DNA from: Stutzerimonas kunmingensis
GTDB taxonomy: Bacteria > Pseudomonadota > Gammaproteobacteria > Pseudomonadales > Pseudomonadaceae
Assembly (NCBI RefSeq): GCF_014764705.1
Contig: NZ_JACXXG010000004.1
Span: 1-64,000 of the forward strand
Direction: 5' to 3'
Length of the DNA: 64,000 bases
In this document: positions 18,377 to 26,505 of the stretch, piece after piece
Numbering within the stretch: the stretch's first letter is position 1
How the letters are laid out: each line of letters starts with the position of its first letter
Translations under genes and position numbers: made by a program
Notes under the pieces: model-generated
What the model was told of the DNA's origin: nothing
Seen by the model: the letters and a program-made list of their open reading frames with translations, nothing else
Database searches by the model: none

Positions 18377-18994
18377 TCAGAAGGGCAACTGCGCGTGGGC
18401 CGGAGTCAGTTCCGTGCCCTGCTGGCCGCTCGGGCCGATCAGTTGTACCTGAATCTTTTCCGTGCCGGGAAAGCTTTCGAACAGCCGTGTGAGATCCAGT
18501 GCGCGCAGCACCTCTGGGTTGCTGCAGGCGAGTTGGTAGTGCGCTTCCATATCGCTGTGGCCACCGGCTTCGTGGTCGTCGTGGTCGTGCTTATCCTCCT
18601 GCTTGTGTTCGTGATCATCGCGGCGCTGATAGCCCGCATGGGCCGAGCCGAGCAGTTCGCCGGCAAACTGCTGTTCACTGACGCTACAACCTGCCGCCGC
18701 CGGGAGGCCGAACAGGGGCAGAGGTTGTTCCAGTTGCGAGCGTACGCTGGCGATCTTCGCCTCATCTGCTGCGCTGGCAGCAGCGTGCTCGAAACCGAGC
18801 AGGTTCATCGCCGGGCTGATCAGCTCCAGCTCCAGCTGATTGCCATCCAGTGCCACATTCAGGCGCGCCGCGCCATGCTCATGCGCACCCAGGCTGGTGG
18901 CGCCTTCGTGTTCATGGTGATGATCGTCTTCATGTGCTTGGCTGTAGCTCAGGGGCAGCAGAAGCATAGGCACGGCAAAAAGTAGGTGGCGCAT
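18377..18994 (-). CDS. ZrgA-like (DUF2796) His-rich periplasmic zinc-binding protein
   Basis: A 205-aa exported protein. The signal peptide (MRHLLFAVPMLLLPLSYSQA) is followed at once by a His/Asp/Glu cluster (HEDDHHHEHEG). A second His-rich loop sits near 130-155 (RRDDHEHKQEDKHDHDDHE). The remainder matches DUF2796 (GAHEHGAARLNVALDG; LELELISPAMNLLGFEH). ZrgA-type proteins bind Zn2+ in the periplasm and assist its uptake. ATG 18994 is chosen over the ATG four codons upstream because GGAG is spaced six bases from it. A Zur-type palindrome lies 23-39 bases upstream, so the operon should be derepressed when zinc is low. Confidence 0.85.
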   Translation of the reverse strand: MRHLLFAVPMLLLPLSYSQAHEDDHHHEHEGATSLGAHEHGAARLNVALDGNQLELELISPAMNLLGFEHAAASAADEAKIASVRSQLEQPLPLFGLPAAAGCSVSEQQFAGELLGSAHAGYQRRDDHEHKQEDKHDHDDHEAGGHSDMEAHYQLACSNPEVLRALDLTRLFESFPGTEKIQVQLIGPSGQQGTELTPAHAQLPF

Positions 18995-19016
18995 GATCGG
19001 CTCCATCGAAAGGGGT

Positions 19017-19033
19017 TTGTTACGTTATAACAA
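19017..19033. promoter_or_regulatory. Putative Zur box
   Basis: TTGTTA-CGTTA-TAACAA is a perfect six-base inverted repeat. It carries the GTTA...TAAC half sites known for gammaproteobacterial Zur operators. It lies directly before the His-rich zinc protein and between it and the divergent 116-aa gene. Confidence 0.7.
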
Positions 19034-19101
19034 CTTTGCCGTGCGGCTGGCCAGTCCGCTGCCTTCATGTGAGGATGAACGCATAGCTCTGGAGGGACAG
19101 C

Positions 19102-19452
19102 ATGATTCGAATCCGCGGACGCATAGGAGATTGGCCGGTCGATCTGGAAATCGAGCTGGACGCCCAGGACTGGATGAACCTGACCCGTAGCGTCGGCACC
19201 GATGAGGCTGCGGCGGGTGGCGTCCCGGCGCCTGCGACGCCACCTGGCGACGCCCTGTGGCACAGTGCGCGGGAGCGACTGCGCTGCGCTGGCAAGCTGG
19301 ACGGCCCGGAATTGCTCGCCGAACTGGAAGCGCTCGCCGGCAATGCGCTGCTGGCCAAGCGGCTGCTGGTGCGCTTGCGTCACTGTGACGAGGTGAAGGT
19401 CGAGCACGGCGCCGACTCGGCTTGCTATCACTGGGTCGGCGCGCCTTCCTGA
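19102..19452 (+). CDS. Conserved hypothetical protein (116 aa)
   Basis: A soluble, acidic 116-aa protein (MIRIRGRIGDWPVDLEIELD) that I cannot place in a known family. It has no signal peptide or membrane segment, and Cys residues near 61, 94 and 107. The RBS GGAGG precedes ATG 19102. It lies between the divergent Zur-controlled operon and the convergent thioredoxin. I recall a similar small gene in the same place in P. aeruginosa (PA4062), which supports it as real. Confidence 0.7.
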   Translation: MIRIRGRIGDWPVDLEIELDAQDWMNLTRSVGTDEAAAGGVPAPATPPGDALWHSARERLRCAGKLDGPELLAELEALAGNALLAKRLLVRLRHCDEVKVEHGADSACYHWVGAPS

Positions 19453-19477
19453 TGGCGCGCCGGAGGTTTGCCCGCGA

Positions 19478-20347
19478 TCAGTAGATCGCCTGGTAAAGCT
19501 TGCGGCGGTACAGCGTCACCAGCGGGTGGTCATTACCCAGCAGATCGAAAACCTGTAGCAGCGTCTTGTGCGGCTGCCCATCGGCGTACCCGCGGTTGCG
19601 CACGAACAGCTTGAGCAGGCCGTCGAGCGCCGCCTCGTATTGCTGGCGAGCCAGTTGCTGGATGGCCAGCTGATACGCCGCTTCATCGTCCTCGCCATTC
19701 TGCGCCAGGCGACTCTTCAGGGTGGCGACTTCCGGCAGGTCGTTGGCCTGGCGCAGAAACGTCAGCTGAGCACGGGCGCCGGCCAGAGCCTGCTTGTGCT
19801 CATCGCCTTTTACCGCGTTGAGCACCGTTTCCGCTTCGCCCAGTTCTCCGCGTTCGGCCAGGCAGCGGGCATAAAGAATCAGCCCGGCAGCGTTCTCGTT
19901 GTCTTCACTCAGCAGCTGCTGCAGCTGCGCCTCGGCCTCGGCGAAACGGCCTTCGGCGAAGGCGGCCTGCGCGCTTTCCAGCAGGTTGCCCTGCGGCGTC
20001 GCCGGAGCCTGCACGTGGGGCTCGAGCATGGCGCGAATCGCCGATTCCGGCTGCGCACCGGCAAAGCCGTCCACTGGTTGACCATCCTTGAACAACACCA
20101 CGGTTGGCAGGCTGCGGATGCCGAAACGGGCGACGACCTCCTGTTCGATGTCGCAGTTGACCTTGGCCAGCAGCAGCTCACCCTGATACTCCTCGGCGAT
20201 CTTCGCCAGCAGCGGCATCAGGGCCTTGCACGGCGCGCACCATTCGGCCCAGAAATCCACCAGTACCGGCTTGTGAAACGAGTTCTCGAGCACCAGCTGT
20301 TCGAAGCTGGCGGTGGTGACATCGAAGATATAGGGCGTCTGGCTCAT
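19478..20347 (-). CDS. cnoX: CnoX/YbbN-type thioredoxin with TPR tail
   Basis: A 289-aa cytoplasmic thioredoxin-fold protein. An active WCAPC (Cys37, Cys40) lies in a thioredoxin domain (1-110), followed by TPR-like helical repeats (LLESAQAAFAEGRFAEAEAQ and beyond) to the end. This is the CnoX chaperedoxin layout, which protects clients during oxidative folding stress. Unlike E. coli CnoX (SxxC), both cysteines are present, so redox activity is expected. The frame extends upstream to 20998 without a start signal, so ATG 20347 is the family start. Confidence 0.9.
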   Translation of the reverse strand: MSQTPYIFDVTTASFEQLVLENSFHKPVLVDFWAEWCAPCKALMPLLAKIAEEYQGELLLAKVNCDIEQEVVARFGIRSLPTVVLFKDGQPVDGFAGAQPESAIRAMLEPHVQAPATPQGNLLESAQAAFAEGRFAEAEAQLQQLLSEDNENAAGLILYARCLAERGELGEAETVLNAVKGDEHKQALAGARAQLTFLRQANDLPEVATLKSRLAQNGEDDEAAYQLAIQQLARQQYEAALDGLLKLFVRNRGYADGQPHKTLLQVFDLLGNDHPLVTLYRRKLYQAIY

Positions 20348-20554
20348 CGGGATTCTCGTGGGCGACGAATGACTGAAAGGCTGTGCATGGTATGTGGGGG
20401 CGCTCGCCACGGGAAGCAAGGGCTCGCATGGCGGTTGCCATTGGTCTATGGTTGCGCCCGCCAGGTGGCGCAGGCCTCTTGCCGGCGCATCGTGGCGCAA
20501 CCCTTTTCCTAGACCGGTGCGGCGTTTGCAGTCGCGCGTCATAAGGAGTTTCAC

Positions 20555-21781
20555 ATGTCCGTTCTCTCCGACTTCCGGGAGCGCTACCTCGTGCGCTTCT
20601 GGTCGCCGCTGCCCGCGCTTGTCGCGCTGGGCGTCGCTTCCGCTTACTACTTCGCCATAACCGGCACCTTCTGGGCTGTCACCGGCGAGTTCACTCGCTG
20701 GGGTGGACACGTCATTTCCTGGTTCGGCTACGCACCCGAGGAGTGGAGTTACTTCAAGCTGATCGGCTTGTCCGGCACTCCGCTCGATCGCGTGGATGGC
20801 GTGATGATCATCGGCATGTTGCTTGGCGCACTGTGTGCGGCGTTGTGGGCAAACAACGTCAGCCTGCGCTGGCCGACCAGCAAGCGCCGCTTGGTGCAGG
20901 GGCTGATCGGCGGGGTGGTCGCCGGCTTCGGCGCGCGCCTGGCAATGGGTTGCAACCTGGCGGCTTTCTTCACCGGCATTCCGATGTTTTCGCTGCACGC
21001 CTGGGCGTTCATGTTGGCCACCGTGGGTGGCGCCTGGATTGGCGTGAAAATCTGCCTGTTGCCCTGGTTGCGCACGCCGCTGAAGGTCGGCAGCCAGGCC
21101 AGTTCGCTGTTCGGCGATGCGGAGGGCACGCGGCGGCGGGCCACGGTGCAGGCCCGGATCGGCACGGCGGTCGCGGTGCTTGCGGTCGCCTTCGCTGCCT
21201 GGCGTTTCGATGCCTCGCTGGTGCTGGGCATGGCGGTGCTGTTCGGACTCCTGTTCGGCGGGCTGATCGAGCGTGCACAGATCTGCTTTACCAGTGCCGC
21301 CCGCGATCTCTGGACCACCGGCCGAACCCGCGCTGCCTACGGCATCCTGCTGGGCATGGCTGTGGCCTGCGTCGGTACCTTCGGTGCCATCGCGCTAGGG
21401 GCAAGCCCGAAGATTTTCTGGATGGGGCCGAACGCAATCATCGGTGGCGTGCTGTTTGGTATCGGTATCGTCGTTGCCGGCGGCTGCGAAACCGGCTGGA
21501 TGTATCGCGCCATGGAAGGGCAGGTGCATTTCTGGGTGGTCGGCGTCGGTAACGTTATCGGCGGTACTCTGGTGGCGGTCTACTGGGACGAACTCGGCAC
21601 CTCGCTGGCACTGCCCTATCCGAAGATCAATCTGCTGGAGAGCTTTGGCCCGGCCAGTGGCTTGCTGCTGACCTTCGCCGGCCTGGCCGTCGCCATGTTA
21701 CTGGTGCACCTCAATGCACGTCGTTTCCAATCGAAAAGGAGCCCTGCCCGTGAGCCAGGCCAAACCGAATCTCTCGCTTGA
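20555..21781 (+). CDS. yedE: YeeE/YedE family sulfur-compound transporter
   Basis: A polytopic inner-membrane protein of 408 aa with about ten hydrophobic segments. Two Cys-containing repeats typical of YeeE/YedE (thiosulfate/sulfur import) are visible: ARLAMGCNLAAFFTG near 130 and GIVVAGGCETGWMYR near 310, plus IERAQICFTSAARD near 245. Its 3' end overlaps the TusA/YedF-like gene by 32 bases, and the two families usually act together. AAGGAG precedes ATG 20555. Exact cargo (thiosulfate or another reduced sulfur or selenium species) is not shown by the sequence. Confidence 0.88.
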   Translation: MSVLSDFRERYLVRFWSPLPALVALGVASAYYFAITGTFWAVTGEFTRWGGHVISWFGYAPEEWSYFKLIGLSGTPLDRVDGVMIIGMLLGALCAALWANNVSLRWPTSKRRLVQGLIGGVVAGFGARLAMGCNLAAFFTGIPMFSLHAWAFMLATVGGAWIGVKICLLPWLRTPLKVGSQASSLFGDAEGTRRRATVQARIGTAVAVLAVAFAAWRFDASLVLGMAVLFGLLFGGLIERAQICFTSAARDLWTTGRTRAAYGILLGMAVACVGTFGAIALGASPKIFWMGPNAIIGGVLFGIGIVVAGGCETGWMYRAMEGQVHFWVVGVGNVIGGTLVAVYWDELGTSLALPYPKINLLESFGPASGLLLTFAGLAVAMLLVHLNARRFQSKRSPAREPGQTESLA

Positions 21782-21989
21782 TCTGCGTGGCGAGCATTGC
21801 CCGTACAACGCCATCGCTACGCTGGAAACCCTGGAAACCATGCAGCCGGGGCAGCTGCTCGAGGTGGTAACCGATTGTTCGCAGTCGGTGCATGGCATCC
21901 CCGAGGACGCCAAGGCCAAGGGCTACAACTGCCTGGCAGTGGAACAGCACGGCCCGCTGTTTCGTTTTCTGATCGAAGTGCCGCGTTGA
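21750..21989 (+). CDS. yedF: YedF/TusA-like sulfur carrier protein
   Basis: A 79-aa protein. The persulfide-carrying Cys lies in LRGEHCPYNAI, where the TusA CPxP motif reads CPYN. The following EVVTDCSQSVHGIPEDAKAKGY (partly quoted) and FRFLIEV fit YedF more closely than TusA. GTG 21750 is chosen because AAGGAG stands eight bases before it, and ATG 21714 would add a poorly conserved 12-residue leader. It overlaps yedE, so the two are coupled. It probably receives sulfur brought in by YedE. Confidence 0.85.
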   Translation: MSQAKPNLSLDLRGEHCPYNAIATLETLETMQPGQLLEVVTDCSQSVHGIPEDAKAKGYNCLAVEQHGPLFRFLIEVPR

Positions 21990-22020
21990 GAGACTGCGCC
22001 ATGGCGGCCTTGAAGGGTTG

Positions 22021-22539
22021 TTATGGCAGAAGTGGCCAGCTGCCCAGCTCGTCGTAGCGCACGCCGTCCGCCGTATTGACTGAACGGTAGAGCACGAAGC
22101 GATCGACGTGCCAGGTGAAGTCTGGCGCCGATTGCTGCGCTCGGCTCCGGGCCTGGCGGCTCAGCGTCAGGTGCGGTAGGAATGGCCGGCAGTCGAGCAC
22201 GACGCCAAGCGCTGCCAGCCGTTCGCTCAGTGCTTCGACCAGCTGCAGCAGCGCGGGCGGTGTACTGGCGAGCTGCAGGCAGATGAAACCTTTGCCAATG
22301 GTGCTCAGGCGGTCGAGAGACAGGCTGAAAGCTTCGGCGTGCACGGTCGCAGCCATCTGCAGCAGCGCGTCGAGGTGTTCTCTCGGTTGTGCGCCAAGAA
22401 AGGCCAGGGTCAGGTGCAGGTTGTCGCGCGGCACCGCTCGGCCATCGATCGCCTGGTCGTCCCGCCACGCGCAGATCGCAGCCGCCTGCTCGGGCGGGCA
22501 GGGCAGCGCGAAGAACAGTCGCAGGTTTTCCTCGCTCAT
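22021..22539 (-). CDS. thpR: RNA 2',3'-cyclic phosphodiesterase
   Basis: A 172-aa member of the 2H phosphoesterase superfamily. It carries the two HxTx motifs, HLTL at residues 42-45 and HLTL at 123-126, arranged as in bacterial ThpR/LigT. The family opens 2',3'-cyclic phosphates on RNA ends. ATG 22539 gives MSEENLRLFFALPCP, and the upstream extension to 22629 is unsupported. It follows the methyltransferase gene by 16 bases on the same strand. Confidence 0.92.
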   Translation of the reverse strand: MSEENLRLFFALPCPPEQAAAICAWRDDQAIDGRAVPRDNLHLTLAFLGAQPREHLDALLQMAATVHAEAFSLSLDRLSTIGKGFICLQLASTPPALLQLVEALSERLAALGVVLDCRPFLPHLTLSRQARSRAQQSAPDFTWHVDRFVLYRSVNTADGVRYDELGSWPLLP

Positions 22540-22555
22540 GGTGGTCTCCGTGCAA

Positions 22556-23209
22556 CTAGCGCGTCGCGTGATAGAGGCTGACCTGGCGAAATTCTGCCGG
22601 CTCGGCCAGATCCGGCCGGGTGCAGGCATCCAGCACGTCCAGGCGCCGGTACAGCGGGTGGGAGAAATCGCGCACGCGGGAGTCGGCCACTAGCGCTTCG
22701 CGTCCACGACTGAGGAAGTGATCCAGCAGCGGCAGATTGGCGCGGTCGTAGAGCACATCGGCGACGATGATCAGGTCGTAGCGATCCGCCTCGCCGAAGA
22801 AGTCCTGCGAATAGCGTAGCTCGACCTCATTCAGCGCGGCGTTGGCCTGGCAGGCGGCGAGCGCCAGCGGGTCCAGGTCGCAGGCCACCACTTCGGCAGC
22901 GCCCGCCTTGGCCGCGGCGATGGCGGCGACGCCCGAGCCCGCGCCGAAATCGAGCACGCGTTTGCCGCGCACCCATTCCGGCCGGTCGGCCAGCCAGCGC
23001 GCCAGCACCAGGCCGCTGGCCCAGCAGAAGCTCCAGTACGGCGGGTCTTCGAGTATCCGTCGGGTTTCCTCGGGGCTGAAGGCGCGATCCATGTTGGCGG
23101 CGTCGACCAGCCAGAGCCGCAGATCGGTGCCCGGCAGCGGCTCGGCAACCAGGCGCGCATCGCCCAGCAGCTCGTTCAGTGCCGACTGTAAGGACGCCGG
23201 TGCCGTCAC
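22556..23209 (-). CDS. Class I SAM-dependent methyltransferase
   Basis: A 217-aa methyltransferase. The SAM-binding motif [17 protein letters not shown] lies near 87-102, the acidic residue of motif II in [11 protein letters not shown], and motif IV in [12 protein letters not shown]. An upstream segment [12 protein letters not shown] resembles the ETF-beta lysine methyltransferase / PrmA-like group of protein methylases. The target is therefore possibly a protein lysine, but this is inference. Its start overlaps the stop of the lipoprotein gene by four bases. Confidence 0.82.
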   Translation of the reverse strand: MTAPASLQSALNELLGDARLVAEPLPGTDLRLWLVDAANMDRAFSPEETRRILEDPPYWSFCWASGLVLARWLADRPEWVRGKRVLDFGAGSGVAAIAAAKAGAAEVVACDLDPLALAACQANAALNEVELRYSQDFFGEADRYDLIIVADVLYDRANLPLLDHFLSRGREALVADSRVRDFSHPLYRRLDVLDACTRPDLAEPAEFRQVSLYHATR

Positions 23210-23631
23210 GGCGCAGGAACCAGCTGCAGCGGGCCGAGCGCCTGGCTGGCTGGGCTGGAAATAGTCCGCGGCGGCAGCCGCATGATCAGTTGGCCGGCCC
23301 GGGTGACCCGGCCGCGCAGCTCGACACGCTGGCCGGTGGGAAAGGCGTCGGGGTTGAACTGCAGGATGAAGGGCAGTTGGCTATCGCGGCCCTTGAGCTG
23401 GACGTTGCTGAGCAGGCGGTCCGGCTGGTCGCGACGATCAACTTCCAGCAAGGCGAGTTCGACATCGCTGCCTGCCGGCGCGCCGATCAGGCTGCCGCTC
23501 AGTTCGTTGAGCAATTTGGAGTGCGGGGCGGTGCTCAGCTCGACCGGCGCGGTCGGCGGCTCGCTGGGTTGGCTACTGCAGCCGGCGAGCAAGGCCAGGA
23601 AGGCAGGGAGAACGAAAAAACGTGGTGGCAC
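23206..23631 (-). CDS. YbaY/YscW-like lipoprotein
   Basis: A 141-aa lipoprotein. A lipobox LLAGC places the acylated Cys near residue 18, followed by a Ser/Pro-rich linker. The beta-rich YbaY domain follows ([22 protein letters not shown], partly quoted; [22 protein letters not shown], partly quoted). GTG 23631 is chosen because AGGAGG lies seven bases before it. Family members are outer-membrane-anchored proteins of unclear function. It starts a short operon with the methyltransferase and thpR. Confidence 0.82.
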   Translation of the reverse strand: MPPRFFVLPAFLALLAGCSSQPSEPPTAPVELSTAPHSKLLNELSGSLIGAPAGSDVELALLEVDRRDQPDRLLSNVQLKGRDSQLPFILQFNPDAFPTGQRVELRGRVTRAGQLIMRLPPRTISSPASQALGPLQLVPAP

Positions 23632-23743
23632 GGACAGCCTCCTGAACGACGATTGCGAGTTGTATAGCAGCAAAGCCGTCGCCTTGTCTTGCGGGTCGGA
23701 TGCGCTACCATGGCCGCCCCGACGTACGACCGATTTCAGCCCC

Positions 23744-24211
23744 ATGCATTGTCCCTTCTGCGCTGCCAACGATACCAAGGTCATCGATTCCCGCCTGGTT
23801 GCCGAGGGCGATCAGGTGCGCCGCCGCCGCGAGTGTCTGGCCTGTGGCGAGCGTTTCACTACGTTCGAAACCGCCGAGCTGGTGATGCCACGCTTGATCA
23901 AGTCCGACGGCAGCCGCCAGCCGTTCGACGAGCAGAAGCTGCGCGCCGGCATGCAGCGTGCGCTGGAAAAGCGTCCGGTCAGCGTCGAGCGTCTCGAAGC
24001 GGCCATCGCCCATATCAAGCATCAGCTGCGCGCCACCGGCGAGCGCGAAATCAAGTCGAGGGTGCTCGGCGAACTGGTGATGGCCGAGCTGCAGAAGCTC
24101 GACGAGGTCGCCTATATCCGCTTCGCCTCGGTCTACCGCCGCTTCCAGGACCTCAACGAATTCCGTGAGGAAATCGAGCGGCTGTCCCGCGAGCCCGCGA
24201 AGCCCGAATGA
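23744..24211 (+). CDS. nrdR: Transcriptional repressor NrdR
   Basis: A 155-aa zinc-ribbon plus ATP-cone repressor of ribonucleotide reductase genes. Cys3, Cys6, Cys31 and Cys34 form the ribbon (CPFC and CLAC). The ATP-cone begins near 49 ([20 protein letters not shown], partly quoted). The frame is open from 23282, but ATG 23744 gives the invariant MHCPFC start. The stop overlaps ribD by ATGA, a conserved pairing in proteobacteria. Confidence 0.97.
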   Translation: MHCPFCAANDTKVIDSRLVAEGDQVRRRRECLACGERFTTFETAELVMPRLIKSDGSRQPFDEQKLRAGMQRALEKRPVSVERLEAAIAHIKHQLRATGEREIKSRVLGELVMAELQKLDEVAYIRFASVYRRFQDLNEFREEIERLSREPAKPE

Positions 24212-25308
24212 CTACCGATCACGCCTGGATGGCCCGCGCACTGCAGCTGGCGCGAAAAGGCCTGTATTCGACCCATCCGAACCCGCGGGTCGGTTGCGTG
24301 ATCGTCGCCGCTGGCGAGCTGGTTGGCGAAGGCTGGCACGTACGCGCCGGCGAGCCACATGCCGAAGTCCATGCGCTGCGCCAGGCGGGTGAGCGCGCCC
24401 GCGGTGCCACCGCCTACGTCACCCTCGAACCTTGCAGCCACTACGGGCGTACACCGCCCTGTGCCGAAGCGCTGGTCAAGGCCGGCGTCGGCCGCGTGGT
24501 GGCGGCCATGCAGGACCCCAATCCGCAGGTCGCCGGGAACGGTCTGGCGCTACTGTGTAGCGCCGGCATCGAGGTCGCCAGCGGCGTGCTGGAAGCCGAG
24601 GCGCGCGAGCTCAACTGCGGCTTTATCAAACGTATGGAAAGCGGCCTGCCGTTCGTTCGTGCCAAGCTGGCGATGAGCCTGGACGGGCGTACCGCGATGG
24701 CCAGCGGCGAGAGCCAGTGGATCACCGGCCCGGCCGCCCGCGCCGAGGTGCAGCGCCTGCGCGCGCGCTCCAGCGTTGTGCTGACCGGCGCCGATACGGT
24801 GCTCATGGATGCCGCGCGGCTGACCGTGCGTGGCGCCGAACTGGGGCTGGATGCGGAAACGACTGCGCTGGCGCTGCAACGTCCGCCGTTGCGAGTGCTG
24901 GTCGATGGCCGGTTGCGCGTGCCGCTGGAAGCGCCGCTCTTCCAGGCTGGTCCGGCGTTGGTCGCTACGGCCGTGCCGGGCTGCGAGGAGGCCTATCGTG
25001 CAGCGGGCCATGAGGCGCTGGTGCTGGGGCAGGAGCGGGTCGACCTGGTCGCACTGCTGCGGGAACTGGCCGCGCGCGGGGCCAACGAGGTGCTGGTCGA
25101 AGCGGGCCCGCGGCTGGTTGGTGCGTTCGCCAGTCTCGGCCTGATCGACGAATACCAAGTGTTCATGGCGGCCAAGTTCCTCGGCTCCTCCGCGCGGCCG
25201 CTGCTGGAGCTGCCTCTGGAGCGCATGAGTGAGGCGCGCGAGCTGAAGATCGTCGACATCCGTGCGGTGGGTGACGACTGGAAGATCGTGGCGCGTCCGG
25301 CCAGCTGA
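24208..25308 (+). CDS. ribD: Bifunctional riboflavin deaminase/reductase
   Basis: Catalyses deamination and side-chain reduction of the pyrimidine intermediate in riboflavin synthesis. The N-terminal cytidine-deaminase domain has zinc ligands His51, Cys76 and Cys85 with Glu53 as proton shuttle ([18 protein letters not shown]). The C-terminal DHFR-like reductase domain starts near 150 ([13 protein letters not shown]). The length of 366 aa is normal. It is coupled to nrdR, and an FMN riboswitch stands between it and ribE. Confidence 0.97.
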   Translation: MTTDHAWMARALQLARKGLYSTHPNPRVGCVIVAAGELVGEGWHVRAGEPHAEVHALRQAGERARGATAYVTLEPCSHYGRTPPCAEALVKAGVGRVVAAMQDPNPQVAGNGLALLCSAGIEVASGVLEAEARELNCGFIKRMESGLPFVRAKLAMSLDGRTAMASGESQWITGPAARAEVQRLRARSSVVLTGADTVLMDAARLTVRGAELGLDAETTALALQRPPLRVLVDGRLRVPLEAPLFQAGPALVATAVPGCEEAYRAAGHEALVLGQERVDLVALLRELAARGANEVLVEAGPRLVGAFASLGLIDEYQVFMAAKFLGSSARPLLELPLERMSEARELKIVDIRAVGDDWKIVARPAS

Positions 25309-25438
25309 TCGGCAACCCGTGTCGGCTGTGTCCGCCGATAGCCTGTGTCTTGCATTCAGATAGCCGATTACCGGGCGATAATCGGCTGCCCCGCGTCGCT
25401 ATTTGTGTTAAAAACGCTGCCGGGCCGCGACTGGCCCA

Positions 25439-25708
25439 ACGTTCTCAGGGCGGGGTGCGATTCCCCACCGGCGGTAATGGCGCAGTTACAAGGATGAAAG
25501 CGCAGCGAGCGCTGAGCAGGCAAGGCGTGATTCGACGAGAAGGCGGAGTTTACCCTGGTAAATGAGTACTTCGAGGAGGACCACAACGCAGCATGCTCTG
25601 CGCGCAGTAGCTTTCAATCGCGTCTAGCCCGCGAGCGCTTGCTTCGGCAAGGTCAGCAGACCCGGTGTGATTCCGGGGCCGACGGTATAGTCCGGATGAG
25701 AGAGAGCG
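25439..25708 (+). ncRNA. FMN riboswitch (RFN element) with a long internal insertion
   Basis: The conserved RFN core is clear. Its 5' half, 25445-25476, reads CAGGGCGGGGTGCGATTCCC and CACCGGCGGTA. Its 3' half, 25627-25705, has AGCCCGCGAGCG, GTCAGCAGACCCGGTGTGA, GGGGCCGACGGTATAGTCC and GGATGAGAGAGAG. Between the halves lie about 150 bases, far longer than the usual variable stem. Binding of FMN should lower expression of ribE downstream. Confidence 0.93.
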
Positions 25709-25767
25709 GGATATCCCGATGGACGCCGTCCGTGCGCCCGTCATGCATCCCTATCGATCCGTAGCGC

Positions 25768-25786
25768 CCTGTTTTTCAAAAACAGG
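25768..25786 (+). promoter_or_regulatory. Hairpin sequestering the leader-ORF ribosome site (FMN expression platform candidate)
   Basis: CCTGTTTTT-C-AAAAACAGG is a perfect 19-base palindrome. Its 3' arm contains the AGG of AGGAG, which serves the ATG at 25797. A second small stem, CTTCC/GGAGG at about 25815-25827, covers the ribE ribosome site. No T-run follows, so control is more likely translational than by termination. Function is inferred. Confidence 0.5.
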
Positions 25787-25796
25787 AGTTCGTCGT

Positions 25797-25847
25797 ATGC
25801 AGCGTTTTACCCGCCTTCCTCGGGAGGCCACATGTTCACCGGAATAA
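25797..25847 (+). CDS. Putative 16-aa leader peptide overlapping the ribE start
   Basis: ATG 25797 has AGGAG eight bases upstream and runs 16 codons (MQRFTRLPREATCSPE) to TAA 25845-25847, overlapping the ribE start codon (25832). Translating it would open the stem over the ribE ribosome site, giving translational coupling controlled by the riboswitch. It is too short for comparison by eye, so it could be a chance frame. Confidence 0.4.
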   Translation: MQRFTRLPREATCSPE

Positions 25848-26494
25848 TCGAAGCCATCGGCAGCATCCGTGCGCTCACGCCCAAGGGTGGCGACGTCCGC
25901 GTGCTGGTCGAAACCGGCAAGCTGGATCTGGGCGACGTCAAACTGGGCGACAGCATCGCGGTCAACGGCGTCTGCCTGACGGCGGTGGAGCTGCCGGGCA
26001 ACGGCTTCTGGGCCGACGTCAGCCGCGAAACCCTGGCGCGCACCGCCTTTATCGACCTCAAGGCCGGCAGTCGGGTCAATCTGGAGAAGGCCCTGACGCC
26101 TACCAGTCGCCTCGGCGGGCACCTGGTCAGCGGTCACGTCGACGGCGTCGGCGAGGTCGTGGCGCGTGAAGATAACGCCCGCGCCGTACAGTTCCGCATC
26201 CGCGCGCCACGCGAGCTGGCCAAGTACATCGCGCTCAAGGGCTCGATCACCGTCGATGGCACCAGCCTCACGGTCAATGCGGTCAACGGCGCCGAATTCG
26301 AGCTGACCATCGTGCCGCACACCCTCGGCGAAACCATCATGGCCGACTACCGCCCCGGGCGGCAGGTGAATCTGGAAGTCGACCTACTGGCGCGTTACCT
26401 GGAGCGCCTGATGATGGGTGACAAGGCCGCCGAACCCAAGGCCTCGGGGCTCACCGAAGGTTTTCTCGCCGAGCACGGCTATCTGAAGAATTGA
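25832..26494 (+). CDS. ribE: Riboflavin synthase alpha chain
   Basis: Dismutates two 6,7-dimethyl-8-ribityllumazine molecules to riboflavin. The 220-aa protein has the two lumazine-binding half-domains. The first opens MFTGIIEAIGSIRAL with VNGVCLTAVEL; the second contains GGHLVSGHVDGVGEV and VDGTSLTVNAV. GGGAGG precedes ATG 25832. It is the first gene after the FMN riboswitch and is followed by ribBX after 11 bases. Confidence 0.97.
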   Translation: MFTGIIEAIGSIRALTPKGGDVRVLVETGKLDLGDVKLGDSIAVNGVCLTAVELPGNGFWADVSRETLARTAFIDLKAGSRVNLEKALTPTSRLGGHLVSGHVDGVGEVVAREDNARAVQFRIRAPRELAKYIALKGSITVDGTSLTVNAVNGAEFELTIVPHTLGETIMADYRPGRQVNLEVDLLARYLERLMMGDKAAEPKASGLTEGFLAEHGYLKN

Positions 26495-26505
26495 GGAGAC
26501 ACCCC

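Noticed and set aside
17147..18452. Plus-strand frames over the ABC transporter genes
   Set aside because: Complement shadows of the permease and ATPase, which carry all family motifs on the other strand.
25350..25565. 71-codon frame in the FMN riboswitch
   Set aside because: It lies inside the conserved structured RNA core and has no ribosome site.
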